A DNA stretch of 64,000 bases from Pelecanus crispus (taxonomy: Eukaryota; Chordata; Aves; Pelecaniformes; Pelecanidae), in assembly GCF_030463565.1 (NCBI RefSeq), contig NC_134655.1, forward strand, positions 3,112,372-3,176,371. The letters run 5' to 3'. The notes beneath the pieces were generated by a model. The model saw only the letters and a list, made by a program, of their open reading frames with translations. It searched no databases and was not told the origin of the DNA. Shown here piece after piece: positions 38,991 to 52,900 of this stretch (position 1 is the first letter of the stretch; every line of letters begins with the position of its first letter). The translations under genes were made by a program, and so were the position numbers.

Positions 38991-39042
38991 AATTTCAGTT
39001 GGAAGGGACCTACAACGATCATCTAGTTCAAGTACCTGTAAA
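38991..39042 (-). mobile_element. Old CR1 3'-end fragment
   Basis: TTTCAGTTGGAAGGGACCTA followed by CAACGATCATCTAGTTCAAG matches the complement of a CR1 3' end. Short and diverged. Confidence 0.65.
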
Positions 39043-40822
39043 TGTCATTTATTTTATAAGCACTGTAAATTGTGGGACTTCATATAAGCTACAGATTCCA
39101 ATTCTGGGGTCTGATCTGGCCAAAAATCATCTCACTGTCAAATGTTTTCGTACTTAAGAATTAATTTTTTATTCAGAGAACTTATACTTTGTAAAAGTGG
39201 GAAGATGTTATGACTCATTCCTAAAGGAGTTATTTTAAGCATCATAAACAATACACAGAGATGCCATATTTTGGTATTTTTAAAGCCAATTTGTGTTACC
39301 TTATAACTGCCAAAATGTAAACAACAAACCAGGAAGAACAGGTAGTTTTCTAACACACAAATACGAACTAATTAAAGCAGTTCATCTGAAGAAAGGCTGA
39401 AATGAGCCTCTTCAGTCCTGACAAAATCCTGGAGAGTATATCTTCCCAGCAGTATGTGAAGCGTGCCTTGGAAAAAACCCAGACTGTTTATTTTGCAGTG
39501 GAATAGCTTGAACAAACAGCTGCAGGTAAGACCTAACCAGAGACCGAACAGCAAATACTGTGCTGTTAGGATTAAAGAGCTCATTACACAGTACGTTGCA
39601 CACGTATAAAAAATGTTCGCATGGAAAGTTTCTCTTACCCCCTTTAAGCAAGACTATGGTCTTCCTCACAGGTTCCCAAACATATGTTATGCACATATGA
39701 CTAAAACGTGTACCCTGAAAGGGAACGTTATCAGGAAAGCTTCTGAAAACTACTCTGAAGCAATAAAGAGCGTGACTATGGAAATCACATCTCTGAACAA
39801 TAAGGCAGCGATATTTGGTTCTCCAAGTATACTCACTTGATCCACTAATTATAGTAATTGAGAATTAATTAACACTTTCCCCATTTCTTAAAAGGAAAAG
39901 AAGAGTGAGATTATCATAATTCTTTTAAAGGGAACCTGTGGATGAAAGGAAGACAACATGAGCCCATGCTTAACTTACTGACATGGTAGCCAGGGTCTCT
40001 GACATGGACCCTGATATTCTGATACATACTGTATTCTCCAAAGACCAAAGCTTGGAAGTAAATATGCAAGGAAAAAAAAAAAAAATCAAGTTCAAAAAGA
40101 AAAATGTAACAGTAAAGAATTATTAAACTAATTTTGGCTCCATCTAACAAAAATCATCAAAGACTGGATATACTTATAAAGTCTTTTTCTAATCAGACAT
40201 CCATAGCATAAAAGGTACATTTACATCTCAGGAACTGCTCAAATCTATTGTACAAACACACCAGTTCACCTAGAACTGCTCTCAGCACATCTGTTTCTTC
40301 TATGGAGATTAGTGTATAGCTAGGCAAGCATCAAAACCAAATGAACTTCTTTACTCTTGCAATAAAGGTGAACAAACAAAGTATGAATCAGCTTCCTAAA
40401 TGTATCACTGCATTCAGGTGTTTGCATGCATGTTTTCAAACTCTCAGAGGATAAATGCACTTTAAAAAAAAAAAAAAAACACAAACAACTTAAGTCTTTT
40501 CATTTTTACAGGCACAACTTTGTCTCCAGTAACTGTGCTGCATGCAGCATCATTTACATATAAATACACTCAATTTGTGGAAATTTCAATTTCTCTCTGC
40601 AACTTGTAACCACCTCTCGGTTCGTTTACTTGCAAGTAGAAAGCTACTGAAGAAACCCCCCCAGTTGAGTCCAAAGTAGGGCTTATTTTTCATCTGTGTT
40701 CATTAGTCATCAGAGCTGCCCAGTGACTTAGCCAACAATTTTTTTATTTGATTAGCTCTTATAATTCATCCATTAGTCACTGTAGGTCAAGACACAACTA
40801 ATTTCCTTTAGCGTTACCTTAC

Positions 40823-40932
40823 CGTGAGGCTCTTCATCTATTCCATCATCTTCCCACTGCTCTTCATTTGCTAGGAGGGGATTCTGAGCTTCACACAAAG
40901 CCCTCATGGGGAAAAAATGGCCATCGCCCTGG
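40823..40932 (-). CDS. ZDHHC15: ZDHHC15 coding exon 10
   Basis: A 110-bp exon after CCATGCAG. Codes [20 protein letters not shown] then [16 protein letters not shown] and one base of the next codon; donor CACG|GTAAGG. If the donor were not used, the frame would read through [17 protein letters not shown] to a stop, a possible alternative C-terminus. Normal splicing seems more likely because mammalian ZDHHC15 continues in a further exon. Confidence 0.93.
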
Positions 40933-43900
40933 CTGCATGGGAAAAGGCAGAGAAAGACACTGTAAAAAGCAGCAAGAGACTCTGAAGGATGACAATTTCT
41001 ACATGTTTTATCTGCAAAGTTTTTTGTTGCCTGTATTTCCAATGTTTACTTAAAATAATTTTTAAGTTTTGAAAAATAGTTAGATGTTACTGAAAGACAA
41101 ATAAAAGACCCACTTTCCTATGACCTAAACCTGCACACAAAATGGGGGAAAAAAAAACCCCCAAACCATTCTGCAAAGATCTAAAGTTAGAATCATAGAA
41201 TCGTTTAGGTTGGAAAAGACCTCCAAGATCATCCAGTCTAACCATTAACCTACACTAGCAAGTCCACACTAAACCAATCAAGGGTAGAAAGTTGCAAAAG
41301 CTTTTTTTGTTTTACTACTGTCCGAACAGAAATGTGTACCTGGATATCAAACAAGAGTTTGAGAGTTCGTTCAAATTCATGTAATGTAAACTAACAAAGT
41401 TAAAAACTAGATGTTCTAGCTTGTTCTGCACCATACTGTATTCCCTAACATCCAGCAGCATAGACACAGGAACTGTAAACTAGCTGAAGGGCCTTTTTCC
41501 TCTGATGATTTATCTTTATGCAAGGAAAATAACCCGAGCGTTCAACCTGCGATGACTATACATGCTGGTAATGCGCCTCTGACTAGCGCTTCAACGCCGC
41601 CTTTCATTAACAGAAAGGCTTTCTGTGCTCATCTTTTCCCTTTAACTATACTTAAGAGTGGAAAACAGACAGCAGTGGGGTGCAACCGGGCCTCGGACTT
41701 ACACAGTGCTGCTTTAAAAAGTTGTGAAATGCTGTGCCAGGAAGTTATTTTAAATTGTGCCCAATTACTAAAGGAATTAAATTCCAGTGTACTTTACTAC
41801 TGGTCTATCAAGTGCCGAAAAGACATTTTCCCCTACGTTAAGAAACATAAACTCTGTTTCAGGCAGAGGAGCCTGACGGATGAAGAAAATGGCATCTTTG
41901 ACGGGAACACCCATCCACACACATGCCACAGGAGTCCAGGAAGAGTCCAAACGCACTGTACAGCGCGTTTAGCCCTCAAAACTTTGCCCTTCCAGGCTTC
42001 TGGTGAACAGAATTAACATGGATGACGTTTGCTGGTGCATTTGCAATGATGCTCGGTAGCAGTCAGCCAAGCCACACAGTAACAGGCGTAACACACGAGG
42101 CTGCAGCAGACATTTAAGTCAGTCCCTTCAGTTAATTGTACCAGCTTTTAGCACTGACTTGATTATTACTTACCTAGAGGCAATAGGTAGTAACCAGAGC
42201 TTTTTTTCTTCTCCAAACACTTGCTGAAGATTCTTTACAAAGCCAAGATTGAATCCATTTTTATCTGGGCCATTTTGAAACACTGGAGCCGAGAAAGCCT
42301 CTACACACAGATGCAATTTCAGTGAAAAAAATGAAAATCAATGCCAAATACTCTGAAACAGGATTGTGCATGTTGTAGCCATCTAAAGACAATACGATTT
42401 AACAGATTATGAACTAGCATTACAGACACAAAGCTTGAAAACATTAGTTTTTTCACTTTGCACGCCTGTAAAGACTTCCAAACTGAAGGTAGGAATTTGG
42501 TCTTGCAACTGAACCCTATGGAACAGTCAAACCAAACTACAAACGCTTTGTTTCATCTAGAGAACAGAGTTGAAAGGCCTTTGCGTGAGACTTGTTGAAA
42601 TTCAGTGGGTAGAAATTTCTAAGTAAAAAATCTGCAGAATTAAGTAGGTTGGTCTTTACAGATTATACAATAATAACTTTAACTAGTCTTAGCTTTTCAG
42701 AGAGTACTGTAATTCTCAATACTATAAGCTCCCCACAATGCATATTTCAGAAGTGGCACTGGAGACTTAAATTGCCTCATTCATTAATTATATAATGAAC
42801 AAGCATTAGGAACAAACATATGCAAATAGACCCTCCGTTACGGCGAGACATAAAAGTAAGAAAAGAGAGGGGAGGAGAACCTAGAGTGCACTAGAAACAA
42901 TTTTATCTACCTTCTAAGCTGCTGCAGAGGTCTGATGCTTTGGGATAGATGAGCTTCAGTGCCGCATGAAATGAGTTTTAAAGTTAGTAACTATACAAAA
43001 TCTGAGTATTTGCTCAAACTCTTCATAGTGTGTGTTTTGTTATCAAACTTTACCCAAAAAGCTTTAATAATTGAACAACATTTATCTGAGGAAAGACAAA
43101 GAAATCACTCGACAAAATCATACTGTTTCAGATTTTCGTTTCATTGGTTTTACAGTCATAACTTCTTTGCCTTTGTCAATGAAGACGGACACTGTTTTTC
43201 CCAACCTTACTAAGCTGTTTTAGGATGCGCTCCAGCTTATGAACATAAAGAACCATTATTCCTGAAAAGCTGCACTCATTTCACAGCAAATGGAGTTATA
43301 CATATGCATAACATTTTTATAATTGGACTTTTACGCTTTAAGGCTCTCGTTTCCCTAACAAAGCTTTTGTCACACCAGCTAATAAATGCAGCTCATTTGA
43401 AGTGACAAATTTCTGCAGCATTGTGCCAAGATCTTAAAATCTTCCTCCCCTCATAAGCCAGCAGGAAAGTATAGGAGTAGAACACAAAGGGGGGGGGGAT
43501 GCTTTTTTTTTTGGTCTTACAGCGCTTTTGGTGTGTCTTACTTAAGAAGTAAGACATAAGAGACTTACCTAAAGTAGATCTGTTTCTACTAACAAGCCAA
43601 CAATGGTAGCCAAACAGAAACATAAGGCTTACGAAGAACATGACCGCCACAAAGAGAAGGAAAAGGACATGAAATTTGGAACGTCCATTGGTCAGTTCAC
43701 CCTGAAAAGAAAAATAACACAGAACAAGTGATAGGAACAAATAAAAGCTGGAAACTCTTTGTTCCCAGAGAGAAGAAAGATATCCTCTACAACTCCCATT
43801 TGGAGTTCTTAAACTTGTATACACAAAAGTCACACCTTACTAGAAAAAGCAAGAAGAGACAAAGAAATAATCTGGTTCATTTCCCCTCCTGTCACCAAAG

Positions 43901-46900
43901 CAGAGTGAGGGTTTGCTACTAATTTTTTTTATGTACCAGAGCCAGGACAATCACAGCTTCCCACCTGGGCACAAGAAAAATGCCCTATGCCCACAGGGAA
44001 ACAAGCACGCACAAGCTCTTGAAGCCCTGTTTATCTTCTGCTGAGTTTCCTGTCTGTATATTGAAATTCTGCACCTCCTACAATATAAGGCATGCCAAGA
44101 AAACCTGGCCTCCATAGCTATAGCAATCAGATAGCGTTACAACTGAGCATAGAGGGTTTGAAAGACTTTAAAAGCCAAGCAGGATCTTATAAGCAGAAGA
44201 AACGCTTCTTTCCTTCTATAGTAGGAGAGTCAAGTGCCAGAGATCCTCATAAGCACACGTCTACAGATAGGCTGCGGGGACCTCAAAGTAAAAAAATTAT
44301 TTCTCAGCCTTTGCACATCCCATATATGCAGCCACAGAGCTCAAGTCTCGGTGCCTTTCTTAGCCTAAGAAACAATTCCTGCTAGTGTCCCGTGAGCATC
44401 TCCAGAGGCGTTTTATGTGAGGCATTCGCCATTAAAAAACCAGACATTTAATAAATGACTGCACAGCAAAGTTCAGTTACTGCAGCACAGTCCTCGCGAG
44501 TTAGCAGCAGAGGGGACACAAAACAACTGGAGACAAAGGCCAGTCCCTTACTGGAACTGTCAGCTGGCATTGCTTGCATGTGAAGGATAATCGATAACTG
44601 AGTAATAAAGCATACCTTACTTCAGTCAACTTTTAAATGGAGAAAGGAGTCATATGGGGATTAGAGAATGAACAAGGGGGTTTGACCTTTTTTTTCTTTT
44701 CAGTAAATATGTACAGAGCAGTGCCAGGATGTTGCGCTTTGATACCAGAGGAGAGAAGGGAGCAGATTCTCTTCAAGAAATGAAGATTCTGGAAACCATC
44801 AGTTCCAGTAAACGGCAGGGGAGCAACCCCGGGATCTGCACGCTGTGCCTTCCCTTATTTGCTCGCGCTCTCTAAGTGCAAGGGACCGCATCCTTAAGAC
44901 ACCAATACAGCGCACGTTGGAACAAAAGATGCCCGGGCAGTTCAGGTAGCAACACAAAAGAAAACCACCCACAACTCATGGTTTCCTGTAATATGACTGA
45001 AATGCACAGGAGGTATTCTTGCAACCACTTTAAAAGCATCAAATGTTGACAGCTAAGGATTTCTACTTAGAAGACAATTATTTCCATAATCAGTAGATGT
45101 TTGGGGTTTTTTTTTTTAAGTACAGAGATACGGCCAGACAACAGCAGCTGTATTTAGAGTTGGGAAGATGAACCACATTTCCGTCCAAGAGCCCAGCCTA
45201 ACTCCAGCGGTGTTTATCCCTCTGTAACACCTCTAATTTCAGTGAATGAGTCATGATAGACCCTAATGTGTACTGAAAAGGCACCAGAACAAAAAAGTAA
45301 CAAGAGTGACTAAGCCCCACCAGACTCAGAGTATATGAAAAAGTAACCAGATTTCACAACTTACTGTCCAATACTTAATGAAATACTTGAAGACTGTTGC
45401 AGCAATATACAAGCAATACAACAAAGAATAGGCTAAGAACAGTAGAAAGAATTTGTAGTTAGAAAATCCAATGCAGTTATTCACCCTAGAGAACAAAAGC
45501 AAAGTTGAAATCAGGATATGGACAGCACACGGTTGTAACACAATGAATACTACAAATTTTTTTTTGCTTTCTTAAGCCTCTTGATTACACAACACAATTT
45601 TCTCAATAAATAGCTCCCCTTAGTGGTCAAAATGAAATATAATGAAAATCTCTGCTTTTCACTTGAAGATTCCTTGCTAAGCCACGTAAAAGGACTGTTC
45701 GTGTTTTTGGAATCTGTTTTAAAGTTGGTACCACTGGAAAATTTGGCTCTCATTACTCAATGCCTGTTCCTTGTCTGCAAAGGGAATCACACCTGGGATT
45801 TCTGTGTTACTTTATTCATTTGCAAAAGTCAGGAGCCAGATTCACCACTGCTTGTTCGTTTACATAAAAAGGCCAAGTAAACCCAAATTTGACTGTAATT
45901 CTCCATGCACAGGACAACTCTAAAAAGGAACAAGGGAATGCAGAGAAAACAGTAAGTGTTTGCCTCAAAACTCAGGTTTGAAAAATCCTTTACAACTGAG
46001 GAACACCAGGGAGGTTCAGGCGGGGAAATGGTGGTGTTGCTTCTGATTTCTGAAATCTTCCATTTTAAAAAAAGGAGTTTTAAACATTTAGTGGCAGCAA
46101 TTCTCAAAAAGTGTAAAGCTTAATTCATCCGTGCATCATTCTACACAAACTGCCTCTGACCATGCACAGGTGGCAGGCATCACTGCAGAAACAATCTGCG
46201 TGTAAATATTATTATTATTGAAAGCAACCACCAACTGCATGCTGAAACGATTATGTACCCCAAATTAAAGGCTTAGTTGAAGTCCCTTTAAAATTTGAAT
46301 CATAGTCAAAGAGCGAAGTAGCACTTGGGTTTTAAATTATGTTGCTTAACAGCTTTTTTACACATAGGTTATGGAACAAACGTGAATGATCTGTCTTGCA
46401 AAATATCGAACATTTCAGGCAACTGTACAGTGTCATCCTTTTATAAATTTCCCAACATAAAGAGATGCATGGTCTAAACTGAGAGAGGCATACAGACACT
46501 ATTCTGTGGAAGAAATGTATTTAAACAACCTCTCCTTTCAGAAAATTACAACCCAGTATCTAGGACATACCATGGACAGTGATGATCCATTTTTAGCACA
46601 CATCTGGAAAAGGACAAAAAAGAAAAATGGAAGATTTTTAGTTGGTACTTAATTACCAACTGCAGATCAATAGCAAAAGACACTTTTTTGGGGTGAGATT
46701 TCTACATGACACAAACTCAAGATGATACTGTCTCTTTGAATTTTTTAAGGGAGGTGTCATTTTAAGATGGAACACTTGTTCCTTTTTCAAGATCAACCAG
46801 TGACCTTGCTACTCTGCAAGATAAAAAGAAATTAAAACAATTTCTGCCCTAGAGGGATTAAAACTTTTGCAAAACACCACAGGTAAAGGCCTGGAATATT

Positions 46901-49900
46901 AAAAAAAAACAAAACTGTAAAAAACAAAAATCAAAATCATACTTTATTTTAACCTGCCTAGGTTAACCAGTTAATTTTCAGCAGATGGCATGCTTTCGAG
47001 CAGCTTAATGCTGATACACTTGTAGGTGTGGGAAGCGCAAACACTTGAGGGCCACAAATAGCAGAAAGGCAAATGCCAATGCTGTCAGACACGGACATAC
47101 ACCGGTGACTGCCGCTGGGACAGAGGTACTTGGGTGCCTTTACGTGTAAAAAGACACGTGAAGGACCAGCCCATTTACATAACTTTGTGGTGATCGCATT
47201 CACTTCAGCGCAAAACAATCCAGTAACTTACATAGCGCAAACAGAACAATGGTGACAGCGATCAGGTTTGATTAGCTGGCATCTGTCACAGAATCGAACA
47301 CCTGAAAGGAAAGACACATTAATACCAAGTAACAGAAGAGGGTTCTTTTTTCACATTAGTTAATATTCTGCTCATTTCCTAACCATTGATATTCTTTCCT
47401 CTAGCCCTTCAAAAGATGAGTGCGTTTGCAGCTGACTTTTGCCGCCAGGTCATAATCAGATAAGCAACGCTCAGAATTCTTCTGGAGACTTGCAGATGCG
47501 GGGAACAATCCTCACTGCAAAGCATACAACCAGCTGAAAAGCCATAAAACAAAATTGTACGCTTATCTCTGGCTTCCACATTTACTCAGACTTTACATAC
47601 CTTCCATTTTGATCATTGCCTATATAGCAGTTCTTTACTTGAGAATTCTTTGGCTTGTCCGACAGAAATGAACACGTCAGAGCCTCCAGTATGAACCCGG
47701 ATTTCTTTTAAGCTTTGGAAGGAGTGCAGCATGCATTTAATCACAGAACAAGGTGCAATAATCTGTTTGCAGAACTATGTCCTGCATGTCTAAGCTAGGC
47801 GCCATTTTAAGCAAAAACAACTCCAGAGTTTGTCATTCTATCACGAAACGCAGACAACAGCAGTAGGCTTTTGCACCGTAAACGCAAAGGGCAACGTACT
47901 GCTTCTCAAAGGCAGCACCTGGTACTCCTCTGAAGATGAATGGAAGCGTTCAAGGCTTTTTTGCTTTCCCAAACATAAAACCTGAGAGAAAAGGCATTAC
48001 AATTATTTGCACAAGAGTTACTCGGCGCACGCAGCGGCACTAGGAACGCCCCGTTGGGCGGCAGCATCGCCTGGATTGCCAGCCTGTGCTACCTTAGCGT
48101 GCTTGAGTAGATTTAGAGAAACAGAGCGCTCTGCTTGGCTGACCTCCGTTCCCCGTTCTCGTGTACACCGGCAACTTCCTTGCGATTTCGGCGAGGATTT
48201 GCCTCTGCACCTCCGGCCTTTCTTCATTTTCATAGCGTTCTTTGTCAGCATAGGACATGTGGTACTAGAAGCAGAAGTCACGAGAGGAGCAGTTACCCAT
48301 GGGTAGCAGACATAATATTTCAAATACAGGCAAGTTTGGAAACATTTTTACCTCCCGCTCCTCTGAATGAGATTAATCTGACGTGAAAATGTGTTTGTTA
48401 AGAAGACAAAGAGGGCTAGGAAGTGCTGGGCAGCCAGAATACTATGCAATTCGTCAATAAGAAACACAAAAATTAAATTAAGGATCACAAACCAACATAC
48501 TCTAGAATTGCTACTACTGCTGCCTTAGATTACTATTTTACACGAAGAACATTACTAACCACGATAAGGACACTTTGAGCACTTCCCCCGTGAGCAAGAA
48601 CCTGTCCCCAGCCACAGTTTTGTATTTCTAAAACTGGGATTAGTTGTTATTTATAAATTTACATTCTTGTAATTAGGAACTGATTACAGTCATGTATATT
48701 TGGAATGCCACACAAACATTGTCCTCCTTCTATTGCTCCAAACATAGTGTTTTATGAGTATTTCATAAAGAGGTAAAACAAAACTTAAAAAAAAATTCCA
48801 CCAATCTGAGCAACATGAAAAAGTAAATATTTGGTAGAAAAAGAATTCAAACAAATGCCTGCCTCTGACTGTCTTGTGCTCAAACCACTAAATCATACTC
48901 TTGTCCTAAAATAAGCCACCTGCGTTAAGAAAACAATATGAAATCCTTAAGTATTATTCATGAAACAATTTACTTTTGTCACAGCGAAGCCCCGTTTCTC
49001 TTTACCATAGGATGTTGTTACATTTATCTTTCATGATGCTGCTGACCAGGGAAGTACAAGGACTGGAGCTACGTGTATACCTAGCCCAAATTAAAAGCCA
49101 TACGCTGTGCACATAGCCACAGTCCTCACCTCACAGACATGCGACGTCAGAATCTCGGCATGCTTAGAAGGAAAATGATTCTTCTATCCCTCCCTATCAC
49201 AAGAAAGAGTCTGACAAATGAAGCCAACTTCACCACCACCAGGAGACCTACTCCAGCTGTAAAGGGCTCCCAGCAGAGCAGGCAATGGTGGACTTTGGTG
49301 GGACACTGAACGTTCACGTATGCACCACGAGAGTCTGGCTCAGGAGATGAAGAAAACCCACTACCGTTACAAATGTGCCTGTTCCCACCTGCACTGCAAT
49401 GTCTTCCATGAGTGAAAACCAAAACTGAAGGTCCTTATTCAGGAGACTCCAGTAAGGCTGGTTAAAGAAGGTCCTCAGGATTTGGCTTGCAACTTGTTAA
49501 ATGCTTAGAGATCAATGACACTATAAATATGTAAGTTAATAATCACCAATCCTATTATTCTCAACATGAAAAACCCTGTCGGCTCCTGGAAAATCTGAAA
49601 AGGCAGCTTCAAAAGTTAACACCATCCCTGATTTAAATCATGCTCCTTGGGGAGTTAAAGGATTCTCAGACCGGTAAATTACTCGGTTTTTATGGACAAC
49701 TCTAGGTCACTTTCCATCTCTTTAGGAAATCCCACCAGTTGTCCAGATCTAGATTGAAGGACTTTTGAGTTCTCTTTAGCATCCCTGCTTTCATTCTGCA
49801 ATGAACAGAAAGTGCTCGGACTCTTACCTTTTTGCCTGGCTGCACTGGGAGAGTAAAAATAGACTTCCAATATGTCCACACAAAGAGCACAAAGAGAATA

Positions 49901-52900
49901 TGGAATATTGTAAGATAGGCCACTAAAAAAAACAAAAACAAAAAACAGAAGCAGAACAATGACTTCTTAAGCAAAAGTTTAATTTATGATGGGCATAATT
50001 CCAATCTTTCACAACAATGACAAAAAAATAAAGGTAAAAAGAGAGATTTACAGTACCAACCAGTACTACAATACAGCTAAACCTTACGGTCTATGGGTCA
50101 GTAGAATTTCAGAGAGCTTCCCCTCTGCACCTGACCCGATTCCGTGGGTGAGGAAGAACAGAGCTATAAGAGACTTCACCCACACGGCAGGTGACAGCCC
50201 TGTATCACCAGGAATGACAGGATTCCTGTCTCTTCTCCATATCCTAGGCACAGGCAAAGCAGAACTGGCTGGTGCTGAGCAGCATAAAAGTTAATACTGC
50301 AATACTCCAGCATCTCCAAATTTTGGGTTTGGCTGCTACTAAATGCACTTAGAATCACAGTACCATATTATCCACTGTCATACTGTCCATACGGTCCCAT
50401 ACTGTCTGCTCGTGTAATGTCTTCTTCACCACTTGTGAGAGCTGAGAGAAGTAACGTGCTCTAGCAGAACTTTACATCACCAGAAAAAAAAATCAAATCT
50501 CTTATTAAACATCTTTCAGATTTGCCACAGCTGATACAGTAAAACAAATCAGGAAAACATCCCTCAAATTGAGCAAAACAGGTCTTGTGATTACTGAGAA
50601 AGAATTGTAATCCACTAGACACAACATTATCACATGAAATCCAGCATGCGTCAGAGCAATCTTATTTCAATATGCAAACTTAATTTCAAAGCCTTTGGGC
50701 ACAGGCAGGCAGAAAGCCAAAGAACAGCTCTCCTTCAGCTACAGAAACTATTTGATTGTTCTTTCTTTAATACTCGACTCACTAAGACATTATCAAACAG
50801 TTACATGACAGTTTAATTTAAACACACCATTTAATCATCATCATAACCTCATTTTCCCCGTCCCATTTAAGCTCCAAATTCTAGAAACTAAGATTAAAGT
50901 AACTACTACTAGTGGGAAGAGAAGTCTAAAATCCAAACACTTCCTAACTTCTCGGGCAAGGCTGACTGTGTGAAAATGTAATTGGTAAAAAGGTCAAAAA
51001 CAGCTTGGAGACTTTCTAATGAGATGGCAAATGATCTGATACGCCTCACAAGAATGCGATGGATTGTGTGAATGATCTGTGAATTGATGATAATTCGTTA
51101 TTACACTCTTAAGTTTGTTTGAGATGTTATCCTTATACTACATGCAGGTGGAGCTCAGTCGTTTTTAAATTAATATGTAAGGAGATAAATCTTGCAACAG
51201 GTTTAATTTTGTTGATAAAGCAATACAGCAGCATGTTAGAGGAAGCTGACCTGGAGATGCACTAACAGATTACCTACCTAATAACCTTCTTCTGCTGAAT
51301 AATCATTAATATCATGCTTTCTATAGTTTCTCTGTAACAGTTTCAAATATTAGGACAGCTCTGTAGTGGAAAGACAATTTACCTGATGAAGCAATCTGGA
51401 GGATTTTTAAAGTGTCAGCTGGCATTGTTCTTCATGGAACAATTTGCCAGCTGAAAACTGCTACACCTACTTCTATCCTTCAGAACCCTGGAAGAAGAAA
51501 TGAAGGCAAGAGGCCATCCATCTTAGCCAAATGCCTCCAAAGCACCTCCAAGAAAGAAGAAGAGGGCTACTAAAATGGCCACTAACCCCTTATTCTTAGA
51601 ACATGACTGTGTCCTCCAACAAGGCACCAGTGGAAACAGTCTCATCAACTGATCCTGCTGCTCTGCCGAACCTGTTCAGCGACCTCCCGATACTGCGGCT
51701 GGGGCCACAGAACGGCATCTGTCAGCCTGCACAACCAAATGAATCTGAGAAGTGTTCCAGCCAAATCATAATGAGAGAGAAACCTTTATTCTAACTCATC
51801 TGTGGTAGTAACTGAAAGTTACTGTGTTATCGCTCAATGTATGGGGATGGAACGCACCCTCAGTAAGTGTGCAGATGACACCAAGTTGGGTGGGAGTGTC
51901 GATCTGCTGGAGGGTAGGATGGCCCTGCAGAGGGACCTGGACAGGCTGGACCGATGGGCCGAGGCCAGCTGTATGAGGTTTAACAAGGCCAAGTGCTGGG
52001 TCCTACACTTCGGTCACAACAACCCCATGCAATGCTACAGGCTTGGGGAAGAGTGGCTGGAAAGCTGCCTGGCGGAAAAGGACCTGGGGGTGTTGGTAGA
52101 CAGCCGGCTGAACATGAGCCAGCAGTGTGCCCAGGTGGCCAAGAAGGCCAACAGCATCCTGGCCTGTATCAGGAATGCTGTGGCCAGCAGGAGCAGGGAG
52201 GTGATTGTGCCCCTGTACTCGGCGCTGGTGAGGCCGCACCTGGAATGCTGTGTCCAGTTTTGGGCCCCTCAATACAAGAAAGACATTGAGGGGCTGGAGC
52301 GTGTCCAGAGAAGGGCAATGGAGCTGGGGAAGGGTCTGGAGCACAGGGCTGGTGGGGAGCGGCTGAGGGAGCTGGGATTGTTTAGCCTGGAGAAGAGGAG
52401 GCTGAGGGGAGACCTCATCGCTCTCTACAACTACCTGACAGGAGGGTGTAGTGAGGGGGGTGTTGGTCTCTCCTCCTACGTAGTTAGCGATAGGACGAGA
52501 GGACATGGGCTCAAGCTGCGCCAGGGGAGGTTTAGGTTGGAAATTAGGAAACATTTCTTCACGGAAAGAGTAGTCAAGCATTGGAACAGGCTGCCCAGAG
52601 AGGTGGTGGAGTCACCGTCCCTGGAAGTGTTCAAAAAACGGGCAGAGGTGGCACTTTGGGACATGGTTTAGTCTAGTCTACCCTTGATTGGTTTAGTGTG
52701 GACTTGGTAGTGTAGGTTAATGGTTGGACTGGATGATCTTAAAGGTCTTTTCCAACCTAAACGATTCTACGGTTCTATGGTTGGTGGTCAGCAGAACCAA
52801 GCAAAAAATCTTTTGCAAAACCCTTCCTACCAAAAACATTAGAAAAAGCTTTCACTGAAAGATCAAATAAAACAGTGGAAAAAAAGCAGGTGGGCCACAG

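Larger units (their letters stand above)
32739..40822 (-). other. ZDHHC15: ZDHHC15 3' part: last intron and possible 3' UTR
   Basis: Exon 10 donor GTAAGG opens an intron whose end is not certain. Apart from CR1 fragments and the weak terminal exon candidate, no coding sequence is recognised. An AATAAA on the - strand at about 32742-32747 is one possible transcript end; other signals exist. Confidence 0.4.

Noticed and set aside
52003-52581. 192-codon - strand frame inside the CR1 element
   Set aside because: Antisense shadow of the CR1 ORF2 frame.
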